From positions 1 through 64,000 of the forward strand of contig NZ_CP074570.1 of assembly GCF_019900845.1 (NCBI RefSeq): a stretch of DNA of 64,000 bases, read 5' to 3'. The notes under the pieces were generated by a model, which saw only the letters and a list, made by a program, of their open reading frames with translations, had not been told where the DNA came from and searched no databases. A program made the position numbers and the translations under genes. Shown here in pieces: positions 23,605 through 38,012 of the stretch. Positions within the stretch are counted from its first letter, which is position 1; each line of letters begins with the position of its first letter. The stretch comes from Paraneptunicella aestuarii. Its GTDB lineage: Bacteria > Pseudomonadota > Gammaproteobacteria > Enterobacterales > Alteromonadaceae.

Positions 23605-24714
23605 TTGGTTGGTATGATTAAGCGACTGGTGTTACTCGGAATGTTGGTTTACTCGGTGTCGGCACTGAGCGCGGTAACAATCAAATCCTCTGCACCTGAA
23701 GTCTATATAGTGAAACAAGGTGACACATTATGGGATATTGCGGGTATGTATTTGGCTCAGCCTTGGTTGTGGCCAGAACTTTGGCGCAATAATACCTACA
23801 TTGAAAACCCCCATCTGATTTATCCCGGTGATGAAATTCGTCTTATCTACAATGAGAAAGGCGAACCTGAGTTAGTGCTTAATTCTGGTAACGAAGATAA
23901 AAAGCGGGAAATCCGATTACAACCGCAGCAGCGTAAAGACCTGAAACAAGGTCGTTCAATACCCTTGCTATCCTGGTCGTTAATTCAATCTCATGTAGAA
24001 AAAGATTCGGTAATGTCCCCGGATGCCTATGAAAATCTGCCTTATCTGGTGGGTAATCAGGAGGGCGGAGTACGTTATGCCAATGGTGATATTGTGCTTG
24101 GGACTCAAAGAGAGCTTGAGGAACAGATTCAACAGCAAGCACATTCAAGCCGTGAATTGCTGGTGGTGCGTAAGCAGGAAGAAATCACAAATCTCAATGG
24201 TGAAGTGTTAGGTATTAAGGTTCGCCATGTTGCTGACGCAGAGGTATTACAAGCTTCATTGAGTTCTGAACTGTTGGTGAGTGTAAAAAATGCCAACTTT
24301 GAAGCCAAGCGAGGCGATAAGCTGATGCCTGCTATTGAGGATGATAGTTATTCCAATGTGCAGTTTGAAGCCGCTACGGATCAGTTAGGGCACATTGTTG
24401 GAAGTTTGCAGCAACATTCTTTGCTTGGAAAATACGATGTCGTCATTTTAGATTTGGGACAAGGGCAAGTTAACCAAGGCACTGTTATGGGCATTTATAT
24501 GCAAGGGCCTGATATTGTTGATGGTAATCCGCCAGCTTATGAGAATAGCAATGCTCAATCTTTAGGGGCTAGCCTGTGGGAAGATGTTATTCAGCAGCCT
24601 GCTTTGAAAGTGGGTGAGTTGGTGGTGTTTAAGGTGTTCGATAAAACCAGCTTTGGACTGATTTCTTCATCAACCAAAATTGTTCGACAAGGAGCGATCG
24701 TCGCTAAACCTTAA
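23605..24714 (+). CDS. Exported LysM-domain protein
   Basis: A periplasmic or surface protein of about 369 residues with a signal peptide (MIKRLVLLGMLVYSVSALSA) and one LysM peptidoglycan-binding motif near the N-terminus: VYIVKQGDTLWDIAGMYL then NPHLIYPGDEIRLI. The remainder is a family-specific beta-rich region. I chose TTG 23605 because AGGGG stands 9 bases upstream. ATG 23614 is the alternative, and the longer ATG 23566 has no ribosome-binding site. The def / LysM / dprA neighbourhood is widespread in this group. Confidence 0.85.
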   Translation: MVGMIKRLVLLGMLVYSVSALSAVTIKSSAPEVYIVKQGDTLWDIAGMYLAQPWLWPELWRNNTYIENPHLIYPGDEIRLIYNEKGEPELVLNSGNEDKKREIRLQPQQRKDLKQGRSIPLLSWSLIQSHVEKDSVMSPDAYENLPYLVGNQEGGVRYANGDIVLGTQRELEEQIQQQAHSSRELLVVRKQEEITNLNGEVLGIKVRHVADAEVLQASLSSELLVSVKNANFEAKRGDKLMPAIEDDSYSNVQFEAATDQLGHIVGSLQQHSLLGKYDVVILDLGQGQVNQGTVMGIYMQGPDIVDGNPPAYENSNAQSLGASLWEDVIQQPALKVGELVVFKVFDKTSFGLISSSTKIVRQGAIVAKP

Positions 24715-24802
24715 ACTGATAGCGCTATCAGAAGAGAGGTAGTAGAGCGATCGTTTCCAATTAAAAATTGATTTTTATTCATGCCATAGGGAGGTGGCAA
24801 CG

Positions 24803-25951
24803 ATGTTCGATTCATCTATTCATTTATTTCCTTATCATCCTCATCGCTTTTATGAGGAGCTTCGTCATTGGCTAACGCTAGCCATGATCCCGAACTTTGG
24901 TTTTGCCAGCTTAAAAAATCTGGCCGCTTTTTGTCAGCATGATCTGCAAACTCTGATGTCGATGGATAGAAAGAGTTTATCTCGGGTCGGATTTGATGAA
25001 TCTCAGATACAAAGCTTTCTTCATCCACCAGAAAATTTACTCACAAAAGCCTTCCAATGGCTTGAAAATAATAAATTCAACTACATCTTACCCATTAACA
25101 GCCCAGATTATCCTGAGTTGCTGAGAGAAATCTCATCACCACCATTGTTGCTCTTTGTGCATGGAGACAAAATAAGTCTGCATGAGCCTCAGATAGCTAT
25201 TGTGGGTAGTCGAAATCCAAGTGAAGCAGGCAAACAGCATGGCTTCAGATTTGCAAAAGAACTTGCAGGTAAAGGGTGGACTATTACCAGTGGTTTAGCG
25301 TTGGGTATTGATGGCTTTGCCCATAAAGGTGCAATTGCTCAGGAATCGAAGACTATTGCAGTATTGGGATCTGGAGTTGATGTTATCTATCCCAAACGGC
25401 ATAGGAAACTGGCAGATGAATTGCTGGAACAAGGTGGCTGTTTGGTCTCTGAGTTTTTACCGGGAACGGCTCCAGTCGCGGAGCATTTTCCACGGCGTAA
25501 CCGTATCGTTAGTGGGTTATCGCTAGGTACTTTGGTCGTTGAGGCGGCAATAAAAAGTGGTTCTTTGATAACGGCTTACTATGCTTTACAACAGAACCGA
25601 GAGGTTTTTGCTATACCGGGAAATATCAATAACCCGTTGGCAAAAGGTTGTCATCAACTTATTAAGCAAGGTGCCAAGTTAGTCGAACAAGTCTCTGACA
25701 TACATGAGGAATTTTCCGACATAGTAAATGTCAGAGTATTAGACGAACAAAAAAACCTGCAAAAAAGTGTGTTAGAGAGCTTGGCAACAGGCGGATTGTT
25801 AGATAGTGTTGACTATGATACCACGTCGGTTGATCTGGTAGCACAACGCAGCGGGCTCCCAGTATCAGTGGTGCTAACACAATTATTAGAATACGAGTTG
25901 CGTGGACTAGTAGCCTCTGTTCCAGGAGGTTACATTAAATTAGGGGACTAG
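24803..25951 (+). CDS. dprA: DNA processing protein DprA/Smf
   Basis: DprA protects incoming single-stranded DNA and loads RecA during transformation; it is also kept in bacteria not known to transform. The 382-residue protein has a SAM-like N-terminal region, then the Rossmann domain with [32 protein letters not shown] and [14 protein letters not shown], and a C-terminal winged-helix ([20 protein letters not shown]). ATG 24803 is preferred over GTG 24794 because AGGGAGG lies 9 bases upstream of it. Confidence 0.95.
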   Translation: MFDSSIHLFPYHPHRFYEELRHWLTLAMIPNFGFASLKNLAAFCQHDLQTLMSMDRKSLSRVGFDESQIQSFLHPPENLLTKAFQWLENNKFNYILPINSPDYPELLREISSPPLLLFVHGDKISLHEPQIAIVGSRNPSEAGKQHGFRFAKELAGKGWTITSGLALGIDGFAHKGAIAQESKTIAVLGSGVDVIYPKRHRKLADELLEQGGCLVSEFLPGTAPVAEHFPRRNRIVSGLSLGTLVVEAAIKSGSLITAYYALQQNREVFAIPGNINNPLAKGCHQLIKQGAKLVEQVSDIHEEFSDIVNVRVLDEQKNLQKSVLESLATGGLLDSVDYDTTSVDLVAQRSGLPVSVVLTQLLEYELRGLVASVPGGYIKLGD

Positions 25952-25955
25952 AAAT

Positions 25956-26432
25956 ATGTTTGACATCCTCATGTATCTTTTTGAGAACTTTATCCATAAC
26001 GAAATGGAGTTCCGTGTAGATCAGGATGAACTAACTGAAGAGTTAATTCGTGCCGGTTTCCATCATGATGAGATCTATAAAGCTCTTGAGTGGTTGGAAA
26101 AGCTGGCTGAACTACAAGAAAGTGATATTAACCCCTATTTAACCAAAGGCCCGGCTGCCCGGGTGATGAGAATATACACTCCAGAAGAAGAAATTCGTTT
26201 GGATGTGGAATGTCGTGGCTTTCTGATGTTTCTGGAACAGGTCAATGTACTGGATTCCACAACCAGAGAAATGGTTATCGACAGAGTGATGGAAATTGAT
26301 TCCACAGAGTTTTGTCTGGAAGATTTGAAATGGGTCGTTCTGATGGTGCTATTCAATGTACCAGGCAAAGAGAATGCCTATGCTCAGATGGAAGACTTGT
26401 TATTTGAAATGCCAGAAGGCCCGTTACACTAA
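25956..26432 (+). CDS. smg: Smg (DUF494) family protein
   Basis: The 158-residue protein matches the Smg family found next to dprA and a topoisomerase-like zinc-finger gene in many gammaproteobacteria. Recognisable parts are the N-terminal [12 protein letters not shown], the acidic helical middle and the C-terminal [15 protein letters not shown]. Its function is not known. It follows dprA by four bases. Confidence 0.9.
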   Translation: MFDILMYLFENFIHNEMEFRVDQDELTEELIRAGFHHDEIYKALEWLEKLAELQESDINPYLTKGPAARVMRIYTPEEEIRLDVECRGFLMFLEQVNVLDSTTREMVIDRVMEIDSTEFCLEDLKWVVLMVLFNVPGKENAYAQMEDLLFEMPEGPLH

Positions 26433-26492
26433 GTCTGATATCTTTCTTAACGTAGTGGTTGATTCTGGCAGCGTTGACCAAAAGGTGTAACC

Positions 26493-27062
26493 TTGTCAAA
26501 AATTGACCACTCATTATTTTCCGGTTCCAAAGAGGCGCTAAAGGAAGCCTATGGTCAATGCCCAGAGTGTAATGGCGAACTGGGTATTAAACGAGGCAAA
26601 AATGGCGCTTTTATTGGATGCCTCAACTACCCTGCCTGCGAATATAAAAAGCCCTTAAGCAATCTGCCTGTTACTGAAGTAATCAAAGAAATCGAAGGTT
26701 CTACTTGTCCTGAATGCGGTGCAACGCTAGTGATCAAGAAAGGTCGCTATGGGCTGTTTATCGGGTGCACACATTTTCCTGAATGCCATCACCATGAACC
26801 TATTAACAAGACTGATGATACTCAGTTGCCGTGTCCGTCTTGTGGCAAAGGGCATTTGGTCAGCCGAACCAATAAATTTGGTAAGAATTTCTATGCCTGC
26901 AATGCTTATCCAAAATGTAAGTATGTATTGAATCACCCTCCGGTTGCTCACCCCTGTCCTGAATGCAATTGGCCGATAATGATAGAGAAAAAGTCAGGCT
27001 CGCAGAAAGTGTTGGAGTGCCCACAGAGGAATTGCCATCATAAAGTGGTTATCACAGAGTAA
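26493..27062 (+). CDS. Topoisomerase I-type C4 zinc-finger protein
   Basis: The 189-residue protein consists of repeated C4 zinc ribbons like those at the C-terminus of DNA topoisomerase I: CPECNGELGIKRGKNGAFIG, CPECGATLVIKKGRYGLFIG, CPSCGKGHLVSRTNKFGKNF and a last CPECNWPIM unit. It has no catalytic topoisomerase domain. It is the YrdD-type protein normally found beside smg and tsaC. The start is a TTG at 26493 with AAAGGTG upstream. DNA binding is likely. Confidence 0.88.
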   Translation: MSKIDHSLFSGSKEALKEAYGQCPECNGELGIKRGKNGAFIGCLNYPACEYKKPLSNLPVTEVIKEIEGSTCPECGATLVIKKGRYGLFIGCTHFPECHHHEPINKTDDTQLPCPSCGKGHLVSRTNKFGKNFYACNAYPKCKYVLNHPPVAHPCPECNWPIMIEKKSGSQKVLECPQRNCHHKVVITE

Positions 27063-27119
27063 TTGTTCAAGTTAAACTAGCGGTAATTTTCAAACTAAAC
27101 AGACATCTTCATATTTATC

Positions 27120-27680
27120 ATGTTAGCAACAGAATCTAAGCAACTTGGCGCATTATTTCATCAAGGTCAAGTTTTCGCTTACCCCACAGAGGCCGTTTTT
27201 GGACTGGGTTGCGATCCTCTCAACGAACAAGCAGTAAATCGTCTTTTAGAATTAAAACAACGACCCGTTGAAAAGGGGCTCATATTAGTCGCCGATACAT
27301 GGGAGCGAGTTGCAGATTATGTGGATATTCAACAGCTATCCGAATCACAATTAAAAGACGTTCTCGCCACTTGGCCTGGATTCATTACATGGTTGTTACC
27401 TCGATCAGATAAGGCCCCTGAGTGGATCACTGGCGGCTCGCCATTAATTGCCATTCGAGTTTCTGCCCATCCTGTTGTACAAGCAATTTGTGCCAGCGTG
27501 CAAAGCACTTTGGTATCGACCAGTGCTAATTTAACCGGACAGGATGCAATTAAAAATCGCCAGCAACTCGAGCAGGTTTTTCAGGACAAAGTGGTTTATA
27601 TTGACGGCGAATTAGGTGGTGCAGAAAAACCAAGCCAAATCCGTAATGCCCTTGATGGACAAATCATAAGAGGAAACTAA
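27120..27680 (+). CDS. tsaC: Threonylcarbamoyl-AMP synthase TsaC
   Basis: TsaC makes threonylcarbamoyl-AMP from Thr, bicarbonate and ATP for the t6A37 modification of tRNAs reading ANN codons. The 186-residue single-domain YrdC fold shows YPTEAVFGLGCDPLN, the nucleotide-binding KQRPVEKGLILVA and STSANLTGQDA. Length matches the short gammaproteobacterial form. Its TAA is followed directly by the hemF GTG. Confidence 0.95.
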   Translation: MLATESKQLGALFHQGQVFAYPTEAVFGLGCDPLNEQAVNRLLELKQRPVEKGLILVADTWERVADYVDIQQLSESQLKDVLATWPGFITWLLPRSDKAPEWITGGSPLIAIRVSAHPVVQAICASVQSTLVSTSANLTGQDAIKNRQQLEQVFQDKVVYIDGELGGAEKPSQIRNALDGQIIRGN

Positions 27681-28610
<930 letters not shown>

Positions 28611-28612
28611 TT

Positions 28613-29431
28613 GTGGAAGACAGATATGTCGTATTCGGTAATCCGGTAAAGCACAGTTTGTCTCCTCGCATACATAAGATGTTCGCCGAGCAGACAAAGC
28701 AGAAAATAGAATATGAACGTTTTCTGGTTGAAGAAGACTTTCCCGGAAAATCGAAGAATTTTTTTCTAGCTGGCGGCAAAGGTGCGAATGTCACCCTGCC
28801 TTATAAAGAAGAAGCGTTTAAATTAGCTGATAGCTTGTCGGAAAGAGCGCAAGCCGCAGGTGCAGTGAATACGCTTATATATAAAGAAGGAAAAATCCTC
28901 GGTGATAATACCGACGGTGCAGGCTTAGTGAATGATTTGGAAAGCCAGCTGGGATCTTTAAAAGATAAACGTATTTTACTACTTGGCGCTGGTGGTGCTG
29001 CGAAAGGCGTGATCATTCCGTTGTTTAATGCTGGTATTGCGTCATTACACATTGCCAATCGAACAGAAAGTAAAGCGCACGATATCGCTGTTCGCTTTGC
29101 TAATTACGGAAAGATTGCAGCTTCTGGCTATGATGATATTCCGAATGACATCTTCGACGTTATTATCAACAGTACATCATCGAGTATTAGTGGCGATGTT
29201 CCGGCAATTAATACCGACTTGTTTTTCAATGCTCAATTAGCCTATGACATGTTCTACCAGAAAGAGCCGACATCATTTATGGTATTTGCTTCTCGACATA
29301 ACGCAGATATTAAAGTCAGTGATGGATTAGGTATGTTGGTAGGCCAAGCTGCTGAAAGCTTCTTTTTATGGAGAGGTGTTAAGCCTGACATTAAGCCTGT
29401 TATTCGCAAGCTTAAAGCTGAAATGGCGTGA
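28613..29431 (+). CDS. aroE: Shikimate dehydrogenase
   Basis: AroE reduces 3-dehydroshikimate with NADPH in aromatic amino acid synthesis. The 272-residue protein has the substrate site GNPVKHSLSPRIH, the catalytic-Lys motif NVTLPYKEEA, NTDGAG and the NADP loop LLGAGGAAKGVI followed by ANRTESKA. The start is GTG at 28613, two bases past the hemF stop. Confidence 0.97.
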   Translation: MEDRYVVFGNPVKHSLSPRIHKMFAEQTKQKIEYERFLVEEDFPGKSKNFFLAGGKGANVTLPYKEEAFKLADSLSERAQAAGAVNTLIYKEGKILGDNTDGAGLVNDLESQLGSLKDKRILLLGAGGAAKGVIIPLFNAGIASLHIANRTESKAHDIAVRFANYGKIAASGYDDIPNDIFDVIINSTSSSISGDVPAINTDLFFNAQLAYDMFYQKEPTSFMVFASRHNADIKVSDGLGMLVGQAAESFFLWRGVKPDIKPVIRKLKAEMA

Positions 29432-29479
29432 TCACCTGAAACAAGGTTTCCACGCCTGTTTAGTTCTTTCGTTTTTTAT

Positions 29480-30019
29480 TTAACCTTGGCTTTCAGCGAT
29501 GTAATCATCTTTAAGGGCAACGTAGTTTAAGGATGATTGTGCCAGAAAGTGAATTTCTTCATCGGTAAGCGCTCGTTTCTTTTGACAAGGATTACCTACA
29601 TATAAATGACCGGGTTCTAGTTTCTTGTTTGGTGGAACTAAAGAACCAGCCCCAATAATAATGTCATCACCGACTTCTGCACCGTCCATAATGATGGCAC
29701 CCATGCCCACTAATATACGATCTCCCAGTATGCATCCGTGCAACATACACTTGTGCCCAATTGTCACGTCGTTGCCAATAATAAGAGGAAAACCATTAGG
29801 ATACTTTTTACTTATACGGGTTACATGAAGTACCGTTCCGTCTTGTACATTAGTGCGATCGCCGATAGTAATTTTATTCACGTCACCGCGAGCAGCGGTT
29901 AATGGCCAAAAGCTTACATCGTCGCCACAGGTAATATCACCAACAACCACTGCAGATTCATCTACATAACACTCTTTACCGAAAACAGGTGTAATACCTT
30001 TATAAGAACGAACTGTCAT
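29480..30019 (-). CDS. Gamma-class carbonic anhydrase-like protein (YrdA type)
   Basis: The 179-residue protein is a left-handed beta-helix built of hexapeptide repeats (VVVGDITCGDDVSFWP, ITIGDRTNVQDG, IIGAGSLVPPN). Metal ligands expected for the gamma-CA family are seen as His in VLHVTR and the pair in IGHKCMLHG. Related YrdA/PaaY proteins may bind metal without proven carbonic anhydrase activity. It converges with aroE, as in many Pseudomonas relatives. Confidence 0.9.
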   Translation of the reverse strand: MTVRSYKGITPVFGKECYVDESAVVVGDITCGDDVSFWPLTAARGDVNKITIGDRTNVQDGTVLHVTRISKKYPNGFPLIIGNDVTIGHKCMLHGCILGDRILVGMGAIIMDGAEVGDDIIIGAGSLVPPNKKLEPGHLYVGNPCQKKRALTDEEIHFLAQSSLNYVALKDDYIAESQG

Positions 30020-30205
30020 TTTTCTTCCAATTACATCATTTAATCAGGCCATTATTTAACTATCTCTGTACATGTAAATTAATAAGAGATTAGCCCCTGG
30101 CACATATATTACGCGACTTAGGGAGTTAAAACTGTATAAAAAAAGCATTAATTGCCGCATAAAACAGCAAACACATAAATATTAAAGTTTTTTTAAAAAT
30201 AAGTG

Positions 30206-30233
30206 TTGACCCAAAAAAGAATGGCTGTATTAT
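30206..30233 (+). promoter_or_regulatory. rRNA promoter P1
   Basis: TTGACC (30206-30211), 16 bases, then TATTAT (30228-30233). It is preceded by an AT-rich stretch with A and T tracts like an UP element. Confidence 0.7.
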
Positions 30234-30349
30234 TCGCGGCCTCGCTGAGACGAACAGCAGAAAACAGAGCAAATAGCCCTGACAATACGCTGGAAAAAAG
30301 GATGTCCGTCTTCAGAAAATCATCAAGGAAAAAAGTTAAATAAAAACGC

Positions 30350-30377
30350 TTGACAGATGATACGAATGACGTAGAAT
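30350..30377 (+). promoter_or_regulatory. rRNA promoter P2
   Basis: TTGACA (30350-30355), 16 bases, then TAGAAT (30372-30377), followed by the GC-rich GCGCGTCCG discriminator typical of stringently controlled rRNA promoters. About 140 bases upstream of the mature 16S end. Confidence 0.85.
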
Positions 30378-30432
30378 GCGCGTCCGCTTCGAGGGGTTCT
30401 CAGTCAAGGCTGAGAGGGTCTTCGAAAGCAAC

Positions 30433-30445
30433 TGTTCTTTAACAA
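30433..30445 (+). promoter_or_regulatory. boxA antitermination site, 16S leader
   Basis: TGTTCTTTAACAA matches the NusB/NusE boxA site. A second copy stands before 23S at 32178-32190. Confidence 0.85.
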
Positions 30446-30514
30446 TTCAATAAGACAATCTGTGTGGGCACTCGTTAGAAGAGTGCTAACCAAAAATTTA
30501 TTATTTCGATATTT

Positions 30515-32047
<1,533 letters not shown>

Positions 32048-32325
32048 CGAAAAGTTAGTCTTTTTTGACTGAGTGTCCATACAGATTGTTTTATTGTGAT
32101 TGTGAGACAAGGGTTAAGAGTCTTAACCTGATGAGTGCTTGTGCGCAAGTGCTGATTGGTTAAGGTTTTGCCTTAAATGTTCTTTAACAATGTGGAAAAG
32201 CTGAAAAATCATCAAGTAAGTATTAAAGAATTAGGGTTCTAGCAAATTAGATATCCTATCTGACAAGAAAGCGGCGAAGTCACAGCTTTATGACTCTGAA
32301 TTACTTAGGTAATTTGGGGTTGTAT
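32048..32325 (+). other. 16S-23S spacer without tRNA genes
   Basis: The 278-base spacer contains a boxA copy (TGTTCTTTAACAA at 32178) but no tRNA-Ile or tRNA-Ala cloverleaf that I can find. Its last part (GGGGTTGTATGGTTAAG) pairs with the sequence after 23S (CTTAACCATACAACCCC) to form the 23S processing stem. Confidence 0.8.
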
Positions 32326-35199
<2,874 letters not shown>

Positions 35200-35340
35200 T
35201 ACAACCCCAAGTTGACTTAAGTAACGAATGTGAACGAGTAGCGCTTGGCGTTGGATGATGACTTCGCAAGTCTGATAGGATACTGATACTAGCGTCCTGA
35301 TTCGAATTTGATGACAGCTTTTTTACATTGTGACAGTTTA

Positions 35341-35459
35341 TGCCTGGCGGCAATAGCGGTACGGTACCACCTGAATCCATCTCGAACTCAGAAGTGAAAC
35401 GTACTAGCGGCGATGGTAGTGTGGGGTTTCCCCATGTGAGAGTAGCACACTGCCAGGCT
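35341..35459 (+). rRNA. 5S ribosomal RNA
   Basis: TGCCTGGCGGCAATAGCGGT at the 5' end pairs with ACTGCCAGGC at the 3' end, and CGAACTCAGAAGTGAAAC is in loop position. About 119 bases. The last part is duplicated 176 bases downstream. Confidence 0.96.
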
Positions 35460-35470
35460 CCTAATTTAAT

Positions 35471-35508
35471 AAAAAAGCCCTTGTCGAAAGACAGGGGCTT
35501 TTTTATTT
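35471..35508 (+). terminator. rRNA operon terminator
   Basis: AAAAAAGCCCTTGTC gaaa GACAGGGGCTTTTTTATTT, a strong stem with A and T flanks 12 bases after 5S. It can act in both directions. Confidence 0.92.
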
Positions 35509-35616
35509 AACTGTGTATCTGGATGCTACTCGAACGTAGTGACAAAAACGTCAGGAGCGTTTTTGAACATGCTTTAGCATGGCCCTTTAGGGCGAGGGCT
35601 GGGACTGCCCGAGTAA

Positions 35617-35642
35617 AGTAGCACACTGCCAGGCTCCTAATT
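35617..35642 (+). repeat. Duplicated 3' tail of 5S rRNA
   Basis: The 26 bases starting AGTAGCACACTGCCAGGCTC repeat exactly the end of the 5S gene and its first downstream bases (35441-35466). The two copies flank 150 bases that hold the terminator. The second copy ends two bases before the IS630 element. It is either a relic of a second 5S gene or a trace of recombination. Confidence 0.85.
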
Positions 35643-35702
35643 ATACCAATCCCATTAAAAGTATGATCTAATTAAGTCAGTGAAGACAAAACAGATAATT
35701 AG

Positions 35703-36173
35703 ATGCTAAAAAAGATAGATTTCACAGCGCTTTCCAAAAAGGAAACTAACGCAGCTAAAAGGATCAGGTTACTAGCATTGGCTCATTACAGTGAAGGAAT
35801 GAACAAAGCACAAATAGCTAGAACACTTAAGGTCAGCAGGGCAAGTGTAAATAAATGGGTAGCGGCTTTTCTGGATAAAGGAATTGATGGCCTGGATGCC
35901 AAATCTCCTCCCGGTCGTCCTGCATCGCTGTCATCAGAACAGATAAAAAAGCTATCTCGCTATATTGAATATCATAGTCGTTCTGATGTCGGGGGAAGAC
36001 TGACGGGAGCCGATATCCAAGCCTGGATATCGAGCCATCTGAATGTGGATTATAAAATGTCCAACATTTACCGTCTCTTGCATCAATGGGGTTTTTCATG
36101 GATTTCCAGCCGTTCAAAACATCCAAAGCAATCGCAAAATGCTCAGGAAGAGTTTAAAAAAACTGGAGATTAA
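35703..36173 (+). CDS. IS630 transposase, N-terminal DNA-binding part
   Basis: 156 residues with helix-turn-helix regions (AHYSEGMNKAQIARTLKVSR, SVNKWVAAFLDKGIDGLD) that recognise the IS ends. The frame stops at TAA 36171-36173, just after a run of seven A (36135-36141). The catalytic part continues in another frame. Loss of one A, or slippage on the A run, would fuse the two parts into a transposase of normal length. Confidence 0.85.
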   Translation: MLKKIDFTALSKKETNAAKRIRLLALAHYSEGMNKAQIARTLKVSRASVNKWVAAFLDKGIDGLDAKSPPGRPASLSSEQIKKLSRYIEYHSRSDVGGRLTGADIQAWISSHLNVDYKMSNIYRLLHQWGFSWISSRSKHPKQSQNAQEEFKKTGD

Positions 36174-36732
36174 TGTGATCAAACTTTGTCCAGGACATCT
36201 GTCTCTGAACAATGTTGATATCTGGTTTCAGGATGAAGCTCGCTTTGGTCAGCAAAATACCACCTCTCGTTTATGGGCGAGAACTGGCAGTCGCCCACGC
36301 GCAGTCAAACAGCAACAATTTGAATATGCCTATCTTTTCGGTGCTGTCTGTCCCGCAACCGGCGAAACAGAAGCGCTCATAACGCCGTGGGTCAACAAGG
36401 ATGCAATGACATTGCACTTGAAACAGATTTCTGAACGTACTAAACCGGGGCGAATGGCTGTCGTCATCATGGATGGCGCAGGATGGCATACAGAGGACAC
36501 GATCCAACAGTTTGATAATATTCGTATGCTAAAGCTTCCTCCCTACTCGCCGGAACTGAATCCGGTTGAACAGGTATGGAGTTGGCTTCGTCAGAACGCA
36601 CTATCCAATCGCATATTTGAAGGGTATGAAGATATCGTGGATGCATGTAGTGACGCCTGGAATACATTTGTCAAAGATACCCATCGTGTTATCTCTTTAT
36701 GCACCAGAAAATGGGCACAGTTAAATGGCTAG
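36142..36732 (+). CDS. IS630 transposase, C-terminal DDE catalytic part
   Basis: This frame supplies the DDE domain: VDIWFQDEARFGQ (first Asp), AVVIMDGAGWHTED (second Asp) and LPPYSPELNPVEQVWSWLR (Glu). The open frame reaches back to 36043 and overlaps the first part, but the homologous part begins around the A7 run, so I give its meaningful limit. Whether it is made by frameshifting or is a dead half-gene cannot be told from sequence. Confidence 0.8.
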   Translation, partial: LRKSLKKLEINVIKLCPGHLSLNNVDIWFQDEARFGQQNTTSRLWARTGSRPRAVKQQQFEYAYLFGAVCPATGETEALITPWVNKDAMTLHLKQISERTKPGRMAVVIMDGAGWHTEDTIQQFDNIRMLKLPPYSPELNPVEQVWSWLRQNALSNRIFEGYEDIVDACSDAWNTFVKDTHRVISLCTRKWAQLNG

Positions 36733-36753
36733 GTTTTTAATGGGATTGGTATT

Positions 36754-36939
36754 AGTCAATTACCGCTAACCTGCGGTGCTCATTAAAAACCCGGTAGATT
36801 AGCGGAAGGCTGCAAGCCTTTAACCACAAGACATTGAAGAAATCTCAGGACTGTTTTATTGTTTGCGTGTGGTGTTTTTGCAGAGGTTAGCGGAAATGCC
36901 ACATTCAGCCCTTCTGTAATCAGTATCACAGAGGACGCT
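36754..36939 (+). promoter_or_regulatory. CRISPR leader region
   Basis: 186 AT-rich bases directly before the first repeat, on the side expected from the repeat orientation. TTAGCGGAA occurs twice in direct orientation (36799-36807 and 36887-36895) and a related inverted TACCGCTAA at 36761. It starts right at the IS630 right end, so its distal part may have been cut off by the insertion. No ORF of substance. Confidence 0.55.
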
Positions 36940-38012
36940 GTCGCACCCTACGCGGGTGCGTGGATTGAAACGTTGTTGTAGTAGGCTTGTGCTATGGCTT
37001 GTATAGTCGCACCCTACGCGGGTGCGTGGATTGAAACGCATTGGCATCAATCCCCGTGGCTGCTGCAAAAGTCGCACCCTACGCGGGTGCGTGGATTGAA
37101 ACGTAAATCAGGCCATGCATGATTGCCCAAGCAATGTCGCACCCTACGCGGGTGCGTGGATTGAAACTCAGAACCGAAATGTACAGAGGGCACATTTATT
37201 ACGTCGCACCCTACGCGGGTGCGTGGATTGAAACTTGTTCAATCAGGTCAAGTAATGTCCGGGTATCGTCGCACCCTACGCGGGTGCGTGGATTGAAACT
37301 TTAACCGCATATAGAGACTCTAAAAGCTCTCTGTCGCACCCTACGCGGGTGCGTGGATTGAAACCGTACCCCGGTTGCACACTAACGGTATGGGCTGGTC
37401 GCACCCTACGCGGGTGCGTGGATTGAAACTGACATGAGTTTAGAAACCAAATCAGGGTCAATGGTCGCACCCTACGCGGGTGCGTGGATTGAAACAAATC
37501 CTCTGGCCTCAATTGATGCATCGGTTAGAGTCGCACCCTACGCGGGTGCGTGGATTGAAACCCGGATGAACTCAAAAAGTTGAACATGGCGCGTGTCGCA
37601 CCCTACGCGGGTGCGTGGATTGAAACAAGGAAAGGCATAATTTTTGGTGGAATGCTACATGTCGCACCCTACGCGGGTGCGTGGATTGAAACGCCCTGAT
37701 TGGTAATAGCGGCAACCGCGCTAACAGTCGCACCCTACGCGGGTGCGTGGATTGAAACCGCTACTTCAAGAAATTTACAAACGTTACAGCGTCGCACCCT
37801 ACGCGGGTGCGTGGATTGAAACAGCTTTTCGTCGCCAAAACGTTGAAGCAAAACCAGTCGCACCCTACGCGGGTGCGTGGATTGAAACTTCTACGAGTTG
37901 TTTTTTTACATCATCAAGATGGTCGCACCCTACGCGGGTGCGTGGATTGAAACCAGCTCGTCACTGCCATAGCAACAGGCTGGCTGGTCGCACCCTACGC
38001 GGGTGCTTGGAT
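36940..38012 (+). CRISPR. Type I-C-like CRISPR array, 17 repeats / 16 spacers
   Basis: Sixteen identical 32-base repeats (5' GTCGCACCCTACGC, 3' GGGTGCGTGGATTGAAAC) plus a seventeenth at 37987 that degenerates after GGGTGC. Spacers are 32-35 bases and all different. The repeat forms a CGCACCC/GGGTGCG stem and ends in ATTGAAAC, as in type I-C (Dvulg) repeats, so the array reads on the + strand with the degenerate end distal. No cas gene lies in the window. Open frames through the array are artefacts of the repeat. Confidence 0.97.

Larger units (their letters stand above)
35646..36749 (+). mobile_element. IS630-family insertion sequence
   Basis: The element is about 1.1 kb, bounded by perfect 15-base inverted repeats CCAATCCCATTAAAA (35646-35660) and its complement (36735-36749), each next to a TA dinucleotide. 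This agrees with the TA target duplication of the IS630/Tc1/mariner group. It carries a split transposase. It lies exactly between the 5S tail repeat and the CRISPR leader. Confidence 0.92.
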
